Position numbers and translations under genes: made by a program. From positions 1-64,000 of the forward strand of contig NZ_QHLL01000007.1 of NCBI RefSeq assembly GCF_006864535.1: DNA of 64,000 nt. Reading direction: 5' to 3'. Shown piece after piece: positions 27,794-37,659 of this stretch. The DNA comes from Campylobacter sp. MIT 12-8780. GTDB taxonomy: Bacteria > Campylobacterota > Campylobacteria > Campylobacterales > Campylobacteraceae. The notes under the pieces were generated by a model, which was not told the DNA's origin, did not search any database, and was given only the letters and a program-made list of their open reading frames with translations. Position 1 is the first letter of the stretch. Every line of letters begins with the position of its first letter.

Positions 27794-29091
27794 TCTTTTG
27801 CTTTATTTAAATTCCTTGTAAAATACATCGCAAGATATAGAGCAAACATAGCGATAATACTTCCTATAAGCAAGGCAAAATCACTTTGATACAGCATTAA
27901 AAGCAAGCAAATATAAAGCATTAAAAGCACCGCACACATAAGCAGGGCAAAGCTTCTTTGCCCTAGCACGCTTAAAGTATAAAGGCTGATTGGTAAAATC
28001 ACACATAAGCTTGAGATACAATACGCACTCAAAAAGCCCAAATGCTCGCTAAAAGATAAAAGCGTAAGATAAAAGATCACCAAAGATGCCCCAACTAAAG
28101 CGTATTGGATCAAAAGAATTTCTTTTTTAGATACTAGCTCGCATAAAAACAAAGTCAAAAGCGTTAAAGCGATGAAAAAATAAGCGTATTTTATACTTCT
28201 TTCAATCAAGCGGTATTCATTAATGCTATCATCATGTAAGACAATCCTTACACGCTCTTGTCCGCTTGATTTAAGATCATAATTAGCATTAAAACCATTT
28301 TTATCGATACTATAACTTTGTGGTAAAAACTTTTCAAAGCTTGGTGAAGTGTGGTTTGAGTTTATGATGATATGTCTTTCTACGCCACCAAAGAAGAAGT
28401 CTAGCTGGTTTGCAGTTTTAAACTCAAACCTCATTTGCACTTTAAACTCTACACTTTTATCTTGCAGATCGCTTTGATCTTGTAAATTTAAATCAAAACC
28501 TATTATACCTCCATCGTTTCTTAAGTCTTTTAAATCTATTAACTTGCCATTGATTTCTAGCTTTGTATTTTTAGCTTTTAAAGAATCGATCGAAAAATAA
28601 GATATAGAGTTATCTAATTGTATCGTGCCTCTTTGAGCTTGATAGTCTTTAAACTCGTCTTTGCTTAGGATAAAACTTGCATTTACATCCACAAAAGCAT
28701 TGCCAACAAAGGCTTTATAAAGTCCTTTGCTTCTTTGCTGCCTTTGCAAATTTACAAAGACTTCAAGTTCATCAGGGCTGTAAGTTTTTGTCAAAACATC
28801 TGCTTTATCTTCATCAGAGCTGCAGCAAGTTTTTGCCAAAGCATCTGCTTTATCAGAATGCAATGAAAGCAATGGAGTAAGCTCAAAAACTTCTTGTCCA
28901 TTCCAAGAATCACTTATCTCCTCTTGCACTTTTTTAGCTGAACTTAATCTTTCTTGCAAAATATCATCAGTAAAAAATAAAGGCACAAGCAAGCCAAAAG
29001 AGATCAAAAAGAGCCAAAATGCCTTTAGACTATAAGTTGTTAGGTTTTTTTGTTTTTGATTTTGCTCAAAATACTCTTGCAAATTTGACAT
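27790..29091 (-). CDS. CreD-like inner membrane protein
   Basis: A 433-residue protein. An N-terminal helix (about 27-44) precedes a large periplasmic domain, then about five C-terminal helices (from residue 303). The LDFFFGGVERHIIINSNHTSPSF segment and C-terminal helix bundle match CreD (cell envelope integrity, linked to colicin E2 tolerance in E. coli). Around residues 79-108 there is a tandem 15-residue duplication (DKADALAKT and DKADVLTKT) that is absent from the usual domain pattern. A TATAAT box is 34 bases upstream. Confidence 0.7.
   Translation of the reverse strand: MSNLQEYFEQNQKQKNLTTYSLKAFWLFLISFGLLVPLFFTDDILQERLSSAKKVQEEISDSWNGQEVFELTPLLSLHSDKADALAKTCCSSDEDKADVLTKTYSPDELEVFVNLQRQQRSKGLYKAFVGNAFVDVNASFILSKDEFKDYQAQRGTIQLDNSISYFSIDSLKAKNTKLEINGKLIDLKDLRNDGGIIGFDLNLQDQSDLQDKSVEFKVQMRFEFKTANQLDFFFGGVERHIIINSNHTSPSFEKFLPQSYSIDKNGFNANYDLKSSGQERVRIVLHDDSINEYRLIERSIKYAYFFIALTLLTLFLCELVSKKEILLIQYALVGASLVIFYLTLLSFSEHLGFLSAYCISSLCVILPISLYTLSVLGQRSFALLMCAVLLMLYICLLLMLYQSDFALLIGSIIAMFALYLAMYFTRNLNKAKE
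28782..28860. repeat. Tandem 45-bp imperfect duplication inside creD-like gene
   Basis: Two copies offset by exactly 45 bases, each containing AAGTTTTTG and CATCTGCTTTATC on the plus strand. The length keeps the reading frame, adding 15 residues to the periplasmic loop. Confidence 0.75.
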
Positions 29092-29124
29092 TTTTAGCCT
29101 TTAAATTATGAAATTAAAGGCAAA

Positions 29125-29130
29125 ATTATA
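29125..29130 (-). promoter_or_regulatory. Candidate -10 box for creD-like operon
   Basis: TATAAT on the minus strand in the 105-base divergent spacer between the creD-like gene and der. Confidence 0.5.
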
Positions 29131-29163
29131 ACCAAAACTAGCTTAAATTTAAGACAAATTTTA

Positions 29164-29169
29164 TATAAT
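29164..29169 (+). promoter_or_regulatory. Candidate -10 box for der operon
   Basis: TATAAT on the plus strand, 27 bases before the der TTG start, in the same divergent spacer. Confidence 0.5.
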
Positions 29170-29196
29170 CATAAAAAATATAACTTAGGAAAAAAA

Positions 29197-30579
29197 TTGC
29201 AAAAAATCATACTCGTAGGCAAACCAAATGTTGGTAAATCAAGCCTTTTTAATAAAATCATCAAAAAACGTCTAGCCATAACTAGTGATATAGCAGGCAC
29301 GACAAGAGATACAAACAAGGCAGAGTGTGAAATTTTGGGTAAAAAAGCCTTGCTTATCGATAGTGGTGGGCTTGATGAGAGTAATGAGCTTTTCAAAGCT
29401 GTGCAAAAAAATACACTAAAAAGAGCTCAAAATGCTGATATTATCTTGTATTTAGTTGATGGTAAAAAGCTGCCTGATGATGAGGATAAAGCCTTTTTTT
29501 ATAAGCTTAAAAAGCTAAATAAGCCTATGGCTTTGGTGATTAATAAAGTAGATAATAAAAAAGATGAAGAAAGAGCTTGGGAATTTGTAAATTTTGGGCT
29601 CAAAGAAGTTTTTAATATCTCTGTAGCTCACAGCACAGGCTTTGATGAGCTTTATGAATGGCTTGCTAGCTTGCTTCACGAGCCTTTTTTGCAAGCTGAT
29701 GAGGAAGAAAATTTAGAGGATTTTTTAGAACATTTTGAGCAAAATCAAGAAGGAGAATTTGAGTTTAAAAACATCGATGAAAATCACATCAAAGTTGGTA
29801 TAGTAGGACGCGTAAATGTCGGTAAATCAAGCCTTTTAAATGCTTTAGTTAAAAGCGAGCGAAGCGTAGTAAGTGAAGTGGCTGGAACCACCATCGATCC
29901 AGTGAATGAAAGCTTAGAATACAAGGGTAAAATCATAGAATTTGTAGATACTGCAGGCATTAGAAAAAGAGGGAAAATCGCTGGACTTGAACGCTTTGCC
30001 TTAAACAGAACTGAAAAAATGCTAGAACAAGCACAAATTGCTCTTTTAGTGCTTGATTTAAACGAGGGCTTTAATGAACTTGATGAACGCATAGCTGGGC
30101 TTATTAGTAAGCATTATCTAGGCGTTATCATCGTGCTTAATAAAATCGATATTAGCGAGTATGAATATGATAAAGTCATCAAAGAACTTAAGCTTGATCG
30201 CTTTAAATTCCTTGCCTTTGCACCAATTATTAGCATATCAGCCAAAAGTGGTAAAAGAGTGGGGATTTTGCTTGATAAAATCCTAGAAGTCTTTGAAAAC
30301 TTCACTCAAAAAATCCCTACTTCAAAGCTAAACGAACTTATACAAAATGCGATAAAAGCTCACCCCTTACCGCATGATAAGGGAAAATTAGTTAAAATTT
30401 ATTATGCAGTGCAGTATGACTTAGCCCCACCAAAAATAGCCCTTGTGATGAACCGCCCAAAAGCCTTGCATTTTAGTTATAAACGTTATTTGCAAAATCA
30501 AATCCGCAAAAGCTTTAAGTTAGACGGCGTGCCTTTAATCCTAGCCAGTCGTAAAAAAGGCGAAAAAGATGAAGCATAA
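29197..30579 (+). CDS. der: Ribosome-assembly GTPase Der (EngA)
   Basis: Essential double-GTPase for 50S maturation. The 460-residue protein has P-loop GKPNVGKSS near residue 8 and a second one, GRVNVGKSS, near residue 205, plus DTAGIRKRG in the second domain and a KH-like C-terminal domain. The start codon is TTG, supported by TTAGGA seven bases upstream and by the protein beginning directly before the P-loop. It is first in a der-aroK-trpS-serS-TPR operon. Confidence 0.97.
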   Translation: MQKIILVGKPNVGKSSLFNKIIKKRLAITSDIAGTTRDTNKAECEILGKKALLIDSGGLDESNELFKAVQKNTLKRAQNADIILYLVDGKKLPDDEDKAFFYKLKKLNKPMALVINKVDNKKDEERAWEFVNFGLKEVFNISVAHSTGFDELYEWLASLLHEPFLQADEEENLEDFLEHFEQNQEGEFEFKNIDENHIKVGIVGRVNVGKSSLLNALVKSERSVVSEVAGTTIDPVNESLEYKGKIIEFVDTAGIRKRGKIAGLERFALNRTEKMLEQAQIALLVLDLNEGFNELDERIAGLISKHYLGVIIVLNKIDISEYEYDKVIKELKLDRFKFLAFAPIISISAKSGKRVGILLDKILEVFENFTQKIPTSKLNELIQNAIKAHPLPHDKGKLVKIYYAVQYDLAPPKIALVMNRPKALHFSYKRYLQNQIRKSFKLDGVPLILASRKKGEKDEA

Positions 30580-31060
30580 CATCATCTTAATCGGCTTTAT
30601 GGGCTGTGGCAAAAGCACTATAGCTAAGGCTTTGGCTAAAAAGCTTAATTATAAACTTTTAGATACAGACGCCTTTATAGAGCAAAAAAATCAAGCGAAG
30701 ATTAAAGAACTTTTTGAAACTAAGGGTGAGGACTTTTTTAGAAATGAAGAAAAAGCCCTAGCACAAGAATTACACAATTTCAAAAACTATGTCATCGCCA
30801 CAGGTGGAGGCTTTCATAAGGCTTTACTTGAGGATAATAACCAATATGTGGTGTATTTAAAAGCTCATTTTAACTATATCAAAGCTCGTTTAAGCAAAAC
30901 TAGCCTTGAAAAACGTCCCTTGTTTAAAGATGAAAAAAAAGCAAGAGCACTTTACAAAGAAAGGCTAGCAGAGTACGAAAGCAAGGCAAATTTAATCATT
31001 TGCACCGAACACAAAAGCGTTTTACAAATCGTTACAGAAATCATGAAAGGGTATAAATGA
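30569..31060 (+). CDS. aroK: Shikimate kinase
   Basis: Phosphorylates shikimate on the way to chorismate, which also feeds the futalosine menaquinone pathway. It has 163 residues; Walker [10 protein letters not shown] at about 8-16, DTDAFIE for shikimate and magnesium binding, and ATGGGF. It overlaps der by 11 bases and trpS by 4. Confidence 0.97.
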   Translation: MKHNIILIGFMGCGKSTIAKALAKKLNYKLLDTDAFIEQKNQAKIKELFETKGEDFFRNEEKALAQELHNFKNYVIATGGGFHKALLEDNNQYVVYLKAHFNYIKARLSKTSLEKRPLFKDEKKARALYKERLAEYESKANLIICTEHKSVLQIVTEIMKGYK

Positions 31061-32016
31061 GAATTTTAACAGGAATTCAGCCAAGTGGAAATTTGCATTT
31101 GGGAAATTATTTTGGCTCGATTAAAGCCATGCTTGAGGCTCAAGATAAGGAGGATATGTTTATTTTCATCGCTGATTATCATGCAATGACAAGCGTGCAA
31201 GATGGCACAAAGCTTTATGAAAACAAACTTAAGGCTGCTGCGGCTTTTCTTGCGCTTGGTATAGATGAGAACAAATGCACTTTTTGGCTGCAAAGTGATG
31301 TTAAAGAGGTTTTAGAGCTTTACTGGATACTTTCTCAATTTACGCCTATGGGACTACTTGAACGCGCTCATAGCTTTAAAGACAAGATAGCAAAGGGCTT
31401 AAATGCAAGTCATGGGCTTTTTTCTTATCCTGTTTTAATGGCAGCTGATATTTTGCTTTTTGAACCAAAACTCGTACCAGTAGGAAAAGATCAAGTCCAA
31501 CACCTTGAAATCACACGCGATATAGCCTTGAAATTTAACAATGAATTTGGCGAGGTTTTTAGCTTGCCTGAAGCCTTAACTGATGAGGTTTTAGCTGTGG
31601 TGCCCGGAACTGATGGGGCTAAGATGAGTAAAAGCTATAAAAATACTATCGATCTTTTTGCTGAAGAAAAAACCCTTAAGAAACAAATTTCAGCTATCAT
31701 TACAGATAGCACCTCCCTAGAAGAGCCAAAAGACTGGCAAACTTGCAATGTCTTTGCCTTAGCTAAGCTTTTTTTAGATGAAGCTGGGCAAAATGAGCTT
31801 AAAGCAAGGTATGAACGAGGGGGCGAAGGCTATGGGCATTTTAAGCTGTATTTAAATGAACTTGTGCTTGAGTATTTCAAGGAAGCAAGAGAGAAATTTC
31901 AAAAACTTATCAATGATGAAAAAAAACTTAAGGAAATTTTAGAATTTGGAGCAAAAAAAGCAGGTAAAATCGCCAAAGAAAAAATGCAAACAATTTATGC
32001 TAAAATAGGACTTTAG
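31057..32016 (+). CDS. trpS: Tryptophanyl-tRNA synthetase
   Basis: Class I synthetase of 319 residues. The HIGH-like signature is in [13 protein letters not shown] (about 9-21), with the KMSKS motif in [24 protein letters not shown] is the tryptophan-pocket region. It overlaps aroK by 4 bases and precedes serS by 8. Confidence 0.98.
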   Translation: MRILTGIQPSGNLHLGNYFGSIKAMLEAQDKEDMFIFIADYHAMTSVQDGTKLYENKLKAAAAFLALGIDENKCTFWLQSDVKEVLELYWILSQFTPMGLLERAHSFKDKIAKGLNASHGLFSYPVLMAADILLFEPKLVPVGKDQVQHLEITRDIALKFNNEFGEVFSLPEALTDEVLAVVPGTDGAKMSKSYKNTIDLFAEEKTLKKQISAIITDSTSLEEPKDWQTCNVFALAKLFLDEAGQNELKARYERGGEGYGHFKLYLNELVLEYFKEAREKFQKLINDEKKLKEILEFGAKKAGKIAKEKMQTIYAKIGL

Positions 32017-32024
32017 GAGAAAAA

Positions 32025-33260
32025 ATGCTAGATTTAAAAACTTTAGAAAAAGATTTTGAAAATATAGCTTTAAAGCTTGAAAACAAAGGTGTTTCAAAGC
32101 AAGTTTTAGGCGAGCTTAAAGAGCTTTTTAAAGAGCTTAAAAAACAAAGAGAAGACTTAGAAAATTTACAAGCCTTTCAAAATAAATTCTCAAAAGAGCT
32201 TGCAAATACTGAAAATAAAGAAGAATTAAAAGCAAAGTTAAGCCAAAACAAAGCTAAGATAAGCACACAAAATGAAAAGGTAAAAGAGCTTGAAACAAGC
32301 CTTGAAGAACTAGCCTTTAGCGTGCCAAATATCCCTGATGAAAGCGTTGCTATAGGCAAAGATGAGAATGAAAATATCGAGCTTAAAAAGGTGCTTGAGC
32401 CAAGAAAATTTGACTTTGAGCCAAAAGAGCATTTTGAGTTGGGTGAAAAGCTTGATTGGCTTGATTTTACAAGGGGAGTAAAGCTGGCTGGTAGCCGTTT
32501 TTGCGTGCTTAAAAATGAAGCTGCCTTGCTTAATAGGGCTTTGATAAATTATATGATAGATTTTAACCGCTCAAGGGGCTTTGAGCTGGTAAATGTGCCC
32601 TTTTTAGCTAATGCAAATACCATGTTTGGCACCGGACAATTACCTAAATTTAAAGATGATATGTATAAGATAGAAGATGAGGATTTATATCTTATCTCAA
32701 CGAGCGAGATTGCACTGACAAACCTTTTTAATGATGAAATTTTAAAGGCTGAGGATTTACCTATCAAAATGACAGCTTATAGTGCTTGCTTTCGTAAAGA
32801 AGCAGGCTCTGCAGGACGTGATACAAGGGGCATGATAAGACAACACCAGTTTGAAAAAGTGGAGCTAGTAAGCATCACTAAGCCTAGTGAGAGCGAGGCG
32901 GTGTTTAATGAAATGCTTGAGTGCGCGAGTGATTTACTTAAAAGCTTAGGTTTAGCCCACCGCCATATGCTTCTTTGCACCGGTGATCTTGGCTTTAGTG
33001 CAGCAAAAACTATCGATCTTGAAGTATGGCTACCCGGACAAAATAAATACAGAGAAATTTCCTCAGTTTCAAACTGCAAGGACTTTCAAGCCAGAAGAGC
33101 AAAAATCCGCTTTAAAAATGAAGTTGGCAAAAATGAACTCGTGCATACGCTCAATGGCTCAAGCCTAGCAGTAGGACGAACCTTAATCGCCATCATGGAA
33201 AATTATCAAGAAAAAGATGGCAAGATCAGTGTGCCTGATGTTTTAAGAAAATACCTTTAA
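32025..33260 (+). CDS. serS: Seryl-tRNA synthetase
   Basis: Class II synthetase of 411 residues. The N-terminal coiled-coil arm (about 25-105) grips the long variable arm of tRNA-Ser. Motif 2 ([21 protein letters not shown]) and motif 3 ([18 protein letters not shown]) are intact. Ribosome site AGGAG lies a few bases before the ATG. Confidence 0.98.
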   Translation: MLDLKTLEKDFENIALKLENKGVSKQVLGELKELFKELKKQREDLENLQAFQNKFSKELANTENKEELKAKLSQNKAKISTQNEKVKELETSLEELAFSVPNIPDESVAIGKDENENIELKKVLEPRKFDFEPKEHFELGEKLDWLDFTRGVKLAGSRFCVLKNEAALLNRALINYMIDFNRSRGFELVNVPFLANANTMFGTGQLPKFKDDMYKIEDEDLYLISTSEIALTNLFNDEILKAEDLPIKMTAYSACFRKEAGSAGRDTRGMIRQHQFEKVELVSITKPSESEAVFNEMLECASDLLKSLGLAHRHMLLCTGDLGFSAAKTIDLEVWLPGQNKYREISSVSNCKDFQARRAKIRFKNEVGKNELVHTLNGSSLAVGRTLIAIMENYQEKDGKISVPDVLRKYL

Positions 33261-33269
33261 AGGATACAA

Positions 33270-35627
33270 ATGGCTGAAGAAGAGGTCATACTTAAAGAAA
33301 AAGAAGAAACAAGCGGTGGCTTTTCAAGAAGCGGTGGTGAAGAAAATGGCTCTGGTTTTTCAAGGAGTGGGGGTGAAAAACAAGATGATTCAAGCTTTGA
33401 AGAAGCTCCAAGGGAGAAAAAATGGTATGAAGATACTAAATTTGTCTTTATGCTAGCCGTTTTACTCGGTGTTGTAGCTATCTTGCTTGTCGTTTTATCT
33501 TTTTTATCCTCCCAAAAAAGCGAACCTAGCGGAGTGATCATTCCCACAACGCCACAAGCTCCTCAAGCTAGTGTTGATAATGAAAGCCTTCAATTTGATA
33601 TGAGTAAAATGGATAGTATGATACAAAAGGCAAATGCTTTATACTTGCAAGGTGAAAGAGAGCAAGCCTTACAAGTTTATGAACAAATCGCCCTTTATAG
33701 CGAGGCTTTATCAAATTATAATCTTGGCGTTTCTCAAATGAATCAAAATAATTACGCTCTTGCGCTTGAAAGCTTTAAAAAAGCTATTGAGGGCAATGAA
33801 AACCAAACTGTTTCAGCCATAAATGCTGCTGTATGTGCCTTGCACCTTAATGATATAGCTAAATTCCAGTATTATCTTGATCTTGCTTATGTGTATTTGC
33901 CAAATGAAGGCAATTCTAAGCTTTTTAATTATTATTTAAGCCTCATTAATTACTATAAAGGCTTTTATCCAGAAGCCTTGCAAATGCTCCAGCTTACAAA
34001 TGATGAAAGTTATGTGGATAATGCGAGGTATTTAAGTGCAAAAATTTATGCAAAAATGGGACTTGATGCCAAAGCTTTAGAAAATTTACAAAAACAAGGG
34101 AATTTCGAATCAAGCCTTTCTCAAGGACTAATTTATGCAAGAATGGGAGATTATGCTAGAGCAAAAACTGCACTAGAAAGGTCTTTAAAGATTGACAAAG
34201 AACGCAACCAAAGCATAGCGGCTTTAAATTTGATCGATCTTAAAACAGGCAAATATCAAGATATGCTCTCAAGGATAAGAGCTTTTTATCAAGGTGCTGA
34301 AAAAACCACACTTGACACTTACAAAATAAAAGTAAGGCTTAAAAAAGAACTTTTTGATATACAAATCGCTCAAGATAATTTTTCTAAGGACTTTTTACAA
34401 GATAAAAAAGCCCAGGCGGATTTTTTGTTTTATTTTGCACCTTATCAAGTTTTTGACACCAAACAAGCTGCAAATTATATCAATAAAGCCAATGTTGTGG
34501 ATTTTTTAGAGGATAAAAAAGATGGTATAGAGCTTTTAAACGCAAGCCAAATGCTTTCTTCTGTGAATGTTAAGCTTGCTAAAATCATCTCAAAAGTCTT
34601 TGAAAGTAAACTCAAAGAAGCAAATAATGATTTTAAAACTTTACTCAATAGCTACCAAGAACACAGCATTTTACACTATAATCTTGCTTTAAGCTATGCT
34701 CAACTTCAAAACTATGATCTTGCATATAAGCATTTTTCAAGTTCATATCATTTAGATCCAAAAAACTACGCAGCTGGAGCTTTTGCGGTGTTGACTGGAA
34801 ATTTAAGCCAAAAAAGCACTATTAGACTTGTCAATGAAATCAACGAAAATATTAGCGTTGATGATGAATTTAAGGCAAATGTTTATCAAAATATCTTACT
34901 TTTTGCAAACAATGATAATGCCGCAATGCTTCCTTTTTTAGATGACAATACCGAATCAAGCCCTCTAAGCTTTATGCTTAAAAGCATTATCGCTAAAAAC
35001 AATGGGCTTTATAATCAGATGGACGCACAGCTTGCAAGGCTTAAAAATGCTGCAAAAGATGATATTTTAGCTGATATCTTGCTTTTTAACGCTCAAAATT
35101 CAAATCTTAATATCAAAGAATACGCCCAAAATGCACAACTTCACTTTAAAAATATAGAACTCAATTATAAAGCTTTAGCTGGCGGAGCCAATCTCATCCG
35201 CGAAAACTATATAAACTTAATGCGAGTTTCAGGCTTACTTAATCAAGAAAGAGAAAAGATCAAAGAAGAACTCGCCTTAGGCATGCAAGATGAAGCTGGG
35301 CTAAGCGCTATTTTAGCGTATATGGATATTTATGCAGGGCTGTATGCAGAAGCATATGCTTTGTATGATACCTTAATCAATGATTTTAATCACAAAGACT
35401 CAACGACTTATTTTCTAGCCGCAGTTGCAGCCATTGGCTCAAACAACCCAAATGCTGCCATTGCGCTTTTAGAGCTTGCAAAGCTTGAAGATGAGAGCAA
35501 CCAAGAAGCAAGAGTAGCTTTAGGCTTACTCTATCAAGAGGTGCAAAACTATGAGCCTGCTTTATATCATTACGGACAAGTGGAAAATAATTTTCAAAGT
35601 AGATTTTTTACTTTTGACTTAAGATGA
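33270..35627 (+). CDS. Membrane-anchored TPR protein
   Basis: A 785-residue protein. A cytoplasmic N terminus of about 53 residues carries an imperfect tandem repeat (GGFSRSGGEEN, SGFSRSGGEKQ). One membrane helix follows (about 54-76), then a large domain of tetratricopeptide-type helical repeats, for example around residues 120-160 and 455-500. TPR arrays serve as protein-interaction scaffolds. It is the last gene of the der operon, 9 bases after serS. Function unknown; the topology predicts a periplasmic scaffold. Confidence 0.75.
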   Translation: MAEEEVILKEKEETSGGFSRSGGEENGSGFSRSGGEKQDDSSFEEAPREKKWYEDTKFVFMLAVLLGVVAILLVVLSFLSSQKSEPSGVIIPTTPQAPQASVDNESLQFDMSKMDSMIQKANALYLQGEREQALQVYEQIALYSEALSNYNLGVSQMNQNNYALALESFKKAIEGNENQTVSAINAAVCALHLNDIAKFQYYLDLAYVYLPNEGNSKLFNYYLSLINYYKGFYPEALQMLQLTNDESYVDNARYLSAKIYAKMGLDAKALENLQKQGNFESSLSQGLIYARMGDYARAKTALERSLKIDKERNQSIAALNLIDLKTGKYQDMLSRIRAFYQGAEKTTLDTYKIKVRLKKELFDIQIAQDNFSKDFLQDKKAQADFLFYFAPYQVFDTKQAANYINKANVVDFLEDKKDGIELLNASQMLSSVNVKLAKIISKVFESKLKEANNDFKTLLNSYQEHSILHYNLALSYAQLQNYDLAYKHFSSSYHLDPKNYAAGAFAVLTGNLSQKSTIRLVNEINENISVDDEFKANVYQNILLFANNDNAAMLPFLDDNTESSPLSFMLKSIIAKNNGLYNQMDAQLARLKNAAKDDILADILLFNAQNSNLNIKEYAQNAQLHFKNIELNYKALAGGANLIRENYINLMRVSGLLNQEREKIKEELALGMQDEAGLSAILAYMDIYAGLYAEAYALYDTLINDFNHKDSTTYFLAAVAAIGSNNPNAAIALLELAKLEDESNQEARVALGLLYQEVQNYEPALYHYGQVENNFQSRFFTFDLR
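33315..33380 (+). repeat. 36-bp tandem repeat at the 5' end of the TPR gene
   Basis: Two diverged copies offset by 36 bases encode a GFSRSGGE motif twice. The frame is kept. The segment is glycine- and serine-rich, unlike the rest of the protein. Confidence 0.65.
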
Positions 35628-35660
35628 TTGTTTGTTTAAGTCTTATTTACTTATCTTAAA

Positions 35661-35666
35661 TATAAT
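35661..35666 (+). promoter_or_regulatory. Candidate -10 box for AcfC/PEB3-like gene
   Basis: TATAAT 31 bases before the ATG of the binding-protein gene, suggesting it is transcribed separately from the TPR gene. Confidence 0.5.
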
Positions 35667-35697
35667 AAGCGCCTTAAATCAACAATAAAGGAAAAAA

Positions 35698-36438
35698 ATG
35701 AAAAAAATACTAACACTTAGCGCTGTGCTTGCATGTATGCTTCATGCTGAAATTTTAGTGTATGGTCCCGGTGGTCCTGCTCCAGTTTTAAAGGAACTTG
35801 CCTTAGAATTTGAACAAAAACACAAAGAAAAAGTAAATATCACAGCAGGACCAACTCCAGCTTGGATACAAAAAGCCAAAGCTGATGCTGATCTCATCTT
35901 TTCTGGCAATACCTCTATGATGGATAGCTTTATTAAAGCCATGCCAGATGAGCTTGAATATAAAAATATACAAGTCCTTAACATCCGCCCATCTGGCATT
36001 ATAGTGCGCCCTAACAATCCTAAAAAGATTAAAAACTTTGAAGATTTGCTCAAAAAAAATATTAAAATCATGGTCGTTGATGGAGCTGGACAAGTAGGAC
36101 TTTACGAAGATATGGCACTTAAAACTGGCAAAAGAGAAAATTTAGTCGCTCTACGCAAAAATATAGTTTTATATGCTAAAAATTCAAAAGAAGCTCTTGA
36201 AAGCTGGAATAATAATAAAAACATAGACGCTCTTATCATCTGGTCTCATTGGGCAAAAGTTTTAGAAGGTAAAGCTGAATTTGTGAAGTTAAGTGAAGAA
36301 TCAGTCATTTATAGATCATCAGAAATTATCCCTACAAACAAGGGGCTAAAAAATAAAAAAGCACTTGAATTTGTGAAATTCATACAAAGCAAAGAAGCTC
36401 AAAAAATTTGGCAAAAATATGAATGGCTTGAAAAATAA
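35698..36438 (+). CDS. AcfC/PEB3-like periplasmic binding protein
   Basis: A 246-residue secreted protein with a signal peptide of about 17 residues. The mature part starts EILVYGPGGPAPVLKEL and contains ITAGPTPAWIQKAKADADLIFSG, the signature shared by Vibrio AcfC (accessory colonisation factor) and the Campylobacter antigen PEB3. These are type II periplasmic binding folds for small acidic ligands such as citrate or phosphoglycerate. No permease genes lie beside it, so it probably acts alone or with a distant transporter. Confidence 0.85.
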   Translation: MKKILTLSAVLACMLHAEILVYGPGGPAPVLKELALEFEQKHKEKVNITAGPTPAWIQKAKADADLIFSGNTSMMDSFIKAMPDELEYKNIQVLNIRPSGIIVRPNNPKKIKNFEDLLKKNIKIMVVDGAGQVGLYEDMALKTGKRENLVALRKNIVLYAKNSKEALESWNNNKNIDALIIWSHWAKVLEGKAEFVKLSEESVIYRSSEIIPTNKGLKNKKALEFVKFIQSKEAQKIWQKYEWLEK

Positions 36439-36452
36439 TTTTGAAGTTTATT

Positions 36453-36474
36453 AAATCCCCTAAAAAGGGGATTT
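36453..36474. terminator. Bidirectional terminator between convergent genes
   Basis: An 8-bp stem (AAATCCCC/GGGGATTT) with loop TAAAAA, between the AcfC/PEB3-like and FedB-like stops. It ends 1 base from the latter. Confidence 0.75.
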
Positions 36475-36475
36475 C

Positions 36476-37105
36476 TTAAGCTTTGATATCTACAGCATTG
36501 CCGCCTAGCTCTTCTATCCTTGCGCTTACTTTTTCAATTGCCTTAGTAATAGTATCTTGGCTGATCTGAGGAAGAGCTGAACCCCACATCTTTTCAGCTT
36601 GTTTAAAGCCTTGCTTCATACCTTCAAAGCCTTTTTGAAGCTTTTCAAGATCATTACCAGCCCCTTGTATGACAAAATCAGCTATTCTATTTGCTGTATT
36701 TTCCACACCAAAAAAGCCATTTTCACCGATTAAAGCATTAAGCTCATTTTGATTCATCGACAAAGGATTTTTGCCTGTGTAGCCAATAGCTGCAAAATCA
36801 ACATTTGAAAATGCTGTAGCTGCTTTTGCGATATTATCCGCACTGCTACCAAAATTCCCTAAAAGTCCTAAAACTCCACTTTGAGAGCTAAAATTTCCAA
36901 AACTTGAGCTAAACATTTCTTGCTGAAATTGAGCTATATAAAGCTGAGTAATACCTTTACCTCCGAGCTTTGAGAGCTTTTCTAGATTGTCTTTGCTTAG
37001 CTCACTTGTGTTTAAAGACTCCGTATTTTTTGCGCTTGTATCACTTGCTTTTTTAGCACTTGTTGCAACGCCTGAAGTCGTTGTTAAGGTCGAATCTACT
37101 TGCAT
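36476..37105 (-). CDS. FedB-like flagellum co-expressed protein
   Basis: A cytoplasmic protein of about 209 residues, low-complexity Ser/Thr/Lys-rich for the first 40, then helical with GNFSSQSGVLGLLGNFG. It resembles the C. jejuni protein in the same place after the TPR gene, which I recall as FedB, a sigma-28-dependent gene expressed with flagella; some databases call it hydrogenase-4 component G without functional basis. The start is placed at 37105, where AGGGAAGGA lies upstream; an earlier ATG exists at 37135. A close sigma-28 promoter supports the assignment. Confidence 0.7.
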   Translation of the reverse strand: MQVDSTLTTTSGVATSAKKASDTSAKNTESLNTSELSKDNLEKLSKLGGKGITQLYIAQFQQEMFSSSFGNFSSQSGVLGLLGNFGSSADNIAKAATAFSNVDFAAIGYTGKNPLSMNQNELNALIGENGFFGVENTANRIADFVIQGAGNDLEKLQKGFEGMKQGFKQAEKMWGSALPQISQDTITKAIEKVSARIEELGGNAVDIKA

Positions 37106-37147
37106 CCTTTTTTCCTTCCCTTCCTTAAATTTCATAAAGTATAAGCA

Positions 37148-37174
37148 ATATCGACAAAAAACAAAAAAGCTTTA
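37148..37174 (-). promoter_or_regulatory. Sigma-28 (FliA) type promoter
   Basis: On the minus strand TAAA, 15 bases, then GTCGATAT, close to the Campylobacter sigma-28 pattern TAAA-N15-GCCGATAA. It lies 42 bases before the chosen start of the FedB-like gene. Confidence 0.75.
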
Positions 37175-37276
37175 GTATTTTTATTACGAATGATTAACTT
37201 AAGTGCTTTATAATTTTTACTTATATAACACAATTTATTCATAGAAATACTCCTTAAAAATGAGCCTTTGTTTGGA

Positions 37277-37645
37277 TTAAAGTCCTTCAAAGGCTTTTTT
37301 TATCTCATCTTTTTCATCTTTGAGTTTTTGTTTTTGGGCTTTATACTCATTTTTACTCATCATAGATTTGTTATTTTCAAGTACTTTAAGCTGAATTTCA
37401 AGCGCTTTTAGTCTTTGTTCTTTCTCAAGCTTATTTTGAGCCTTTTTATCATAAAAAAGTGGATCGCTTGCGCAATCTTCTTGAATTTGTTTGATTACAA
37501 ATTCAAGCTTTTTACTCTGCGCTTCGTTTTTGTGAAGTTTGGCAAATTCAAGTTCTTTGTTAAGCTCTTTAAGCTTAAGTTCGCATTGAGTGTTTGCAAA
37601 AGCAAGACTTGCAGTTAAGATACTTAAAGCTACAACTTTCATCAT
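37277..37645 (-). CDS. DUF1090-like periplasmic protein
   Basis: A 122-residue protein with a signal peptide (about 17 residues), then a charged all-helical coiled-coil domain with two conserved cysteines (C21 and about C57). The CELKLKELNKELEFAKLHKN opening and the DCASDP spacing resemble DUF1090 (YqjC of E. coli). Function unknown. It follows phosphomannomutase by 14 bases and is probably co-transcribed. Confidence 0.7.
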   Translation of the reverse strand: MMKVVALSILTASLAFANTQCELKLKELNKELEFAKLHKNEAQSKKLEFVIKQIQEDCASDPLFYDKKAQNKLEKEQRLKALEIQLKVLENNKSMMSKNEYKAQKQKLKDEKDEIKKAFEGL

Positions 37646-37659
37646 TTCATCTCCTTTTT

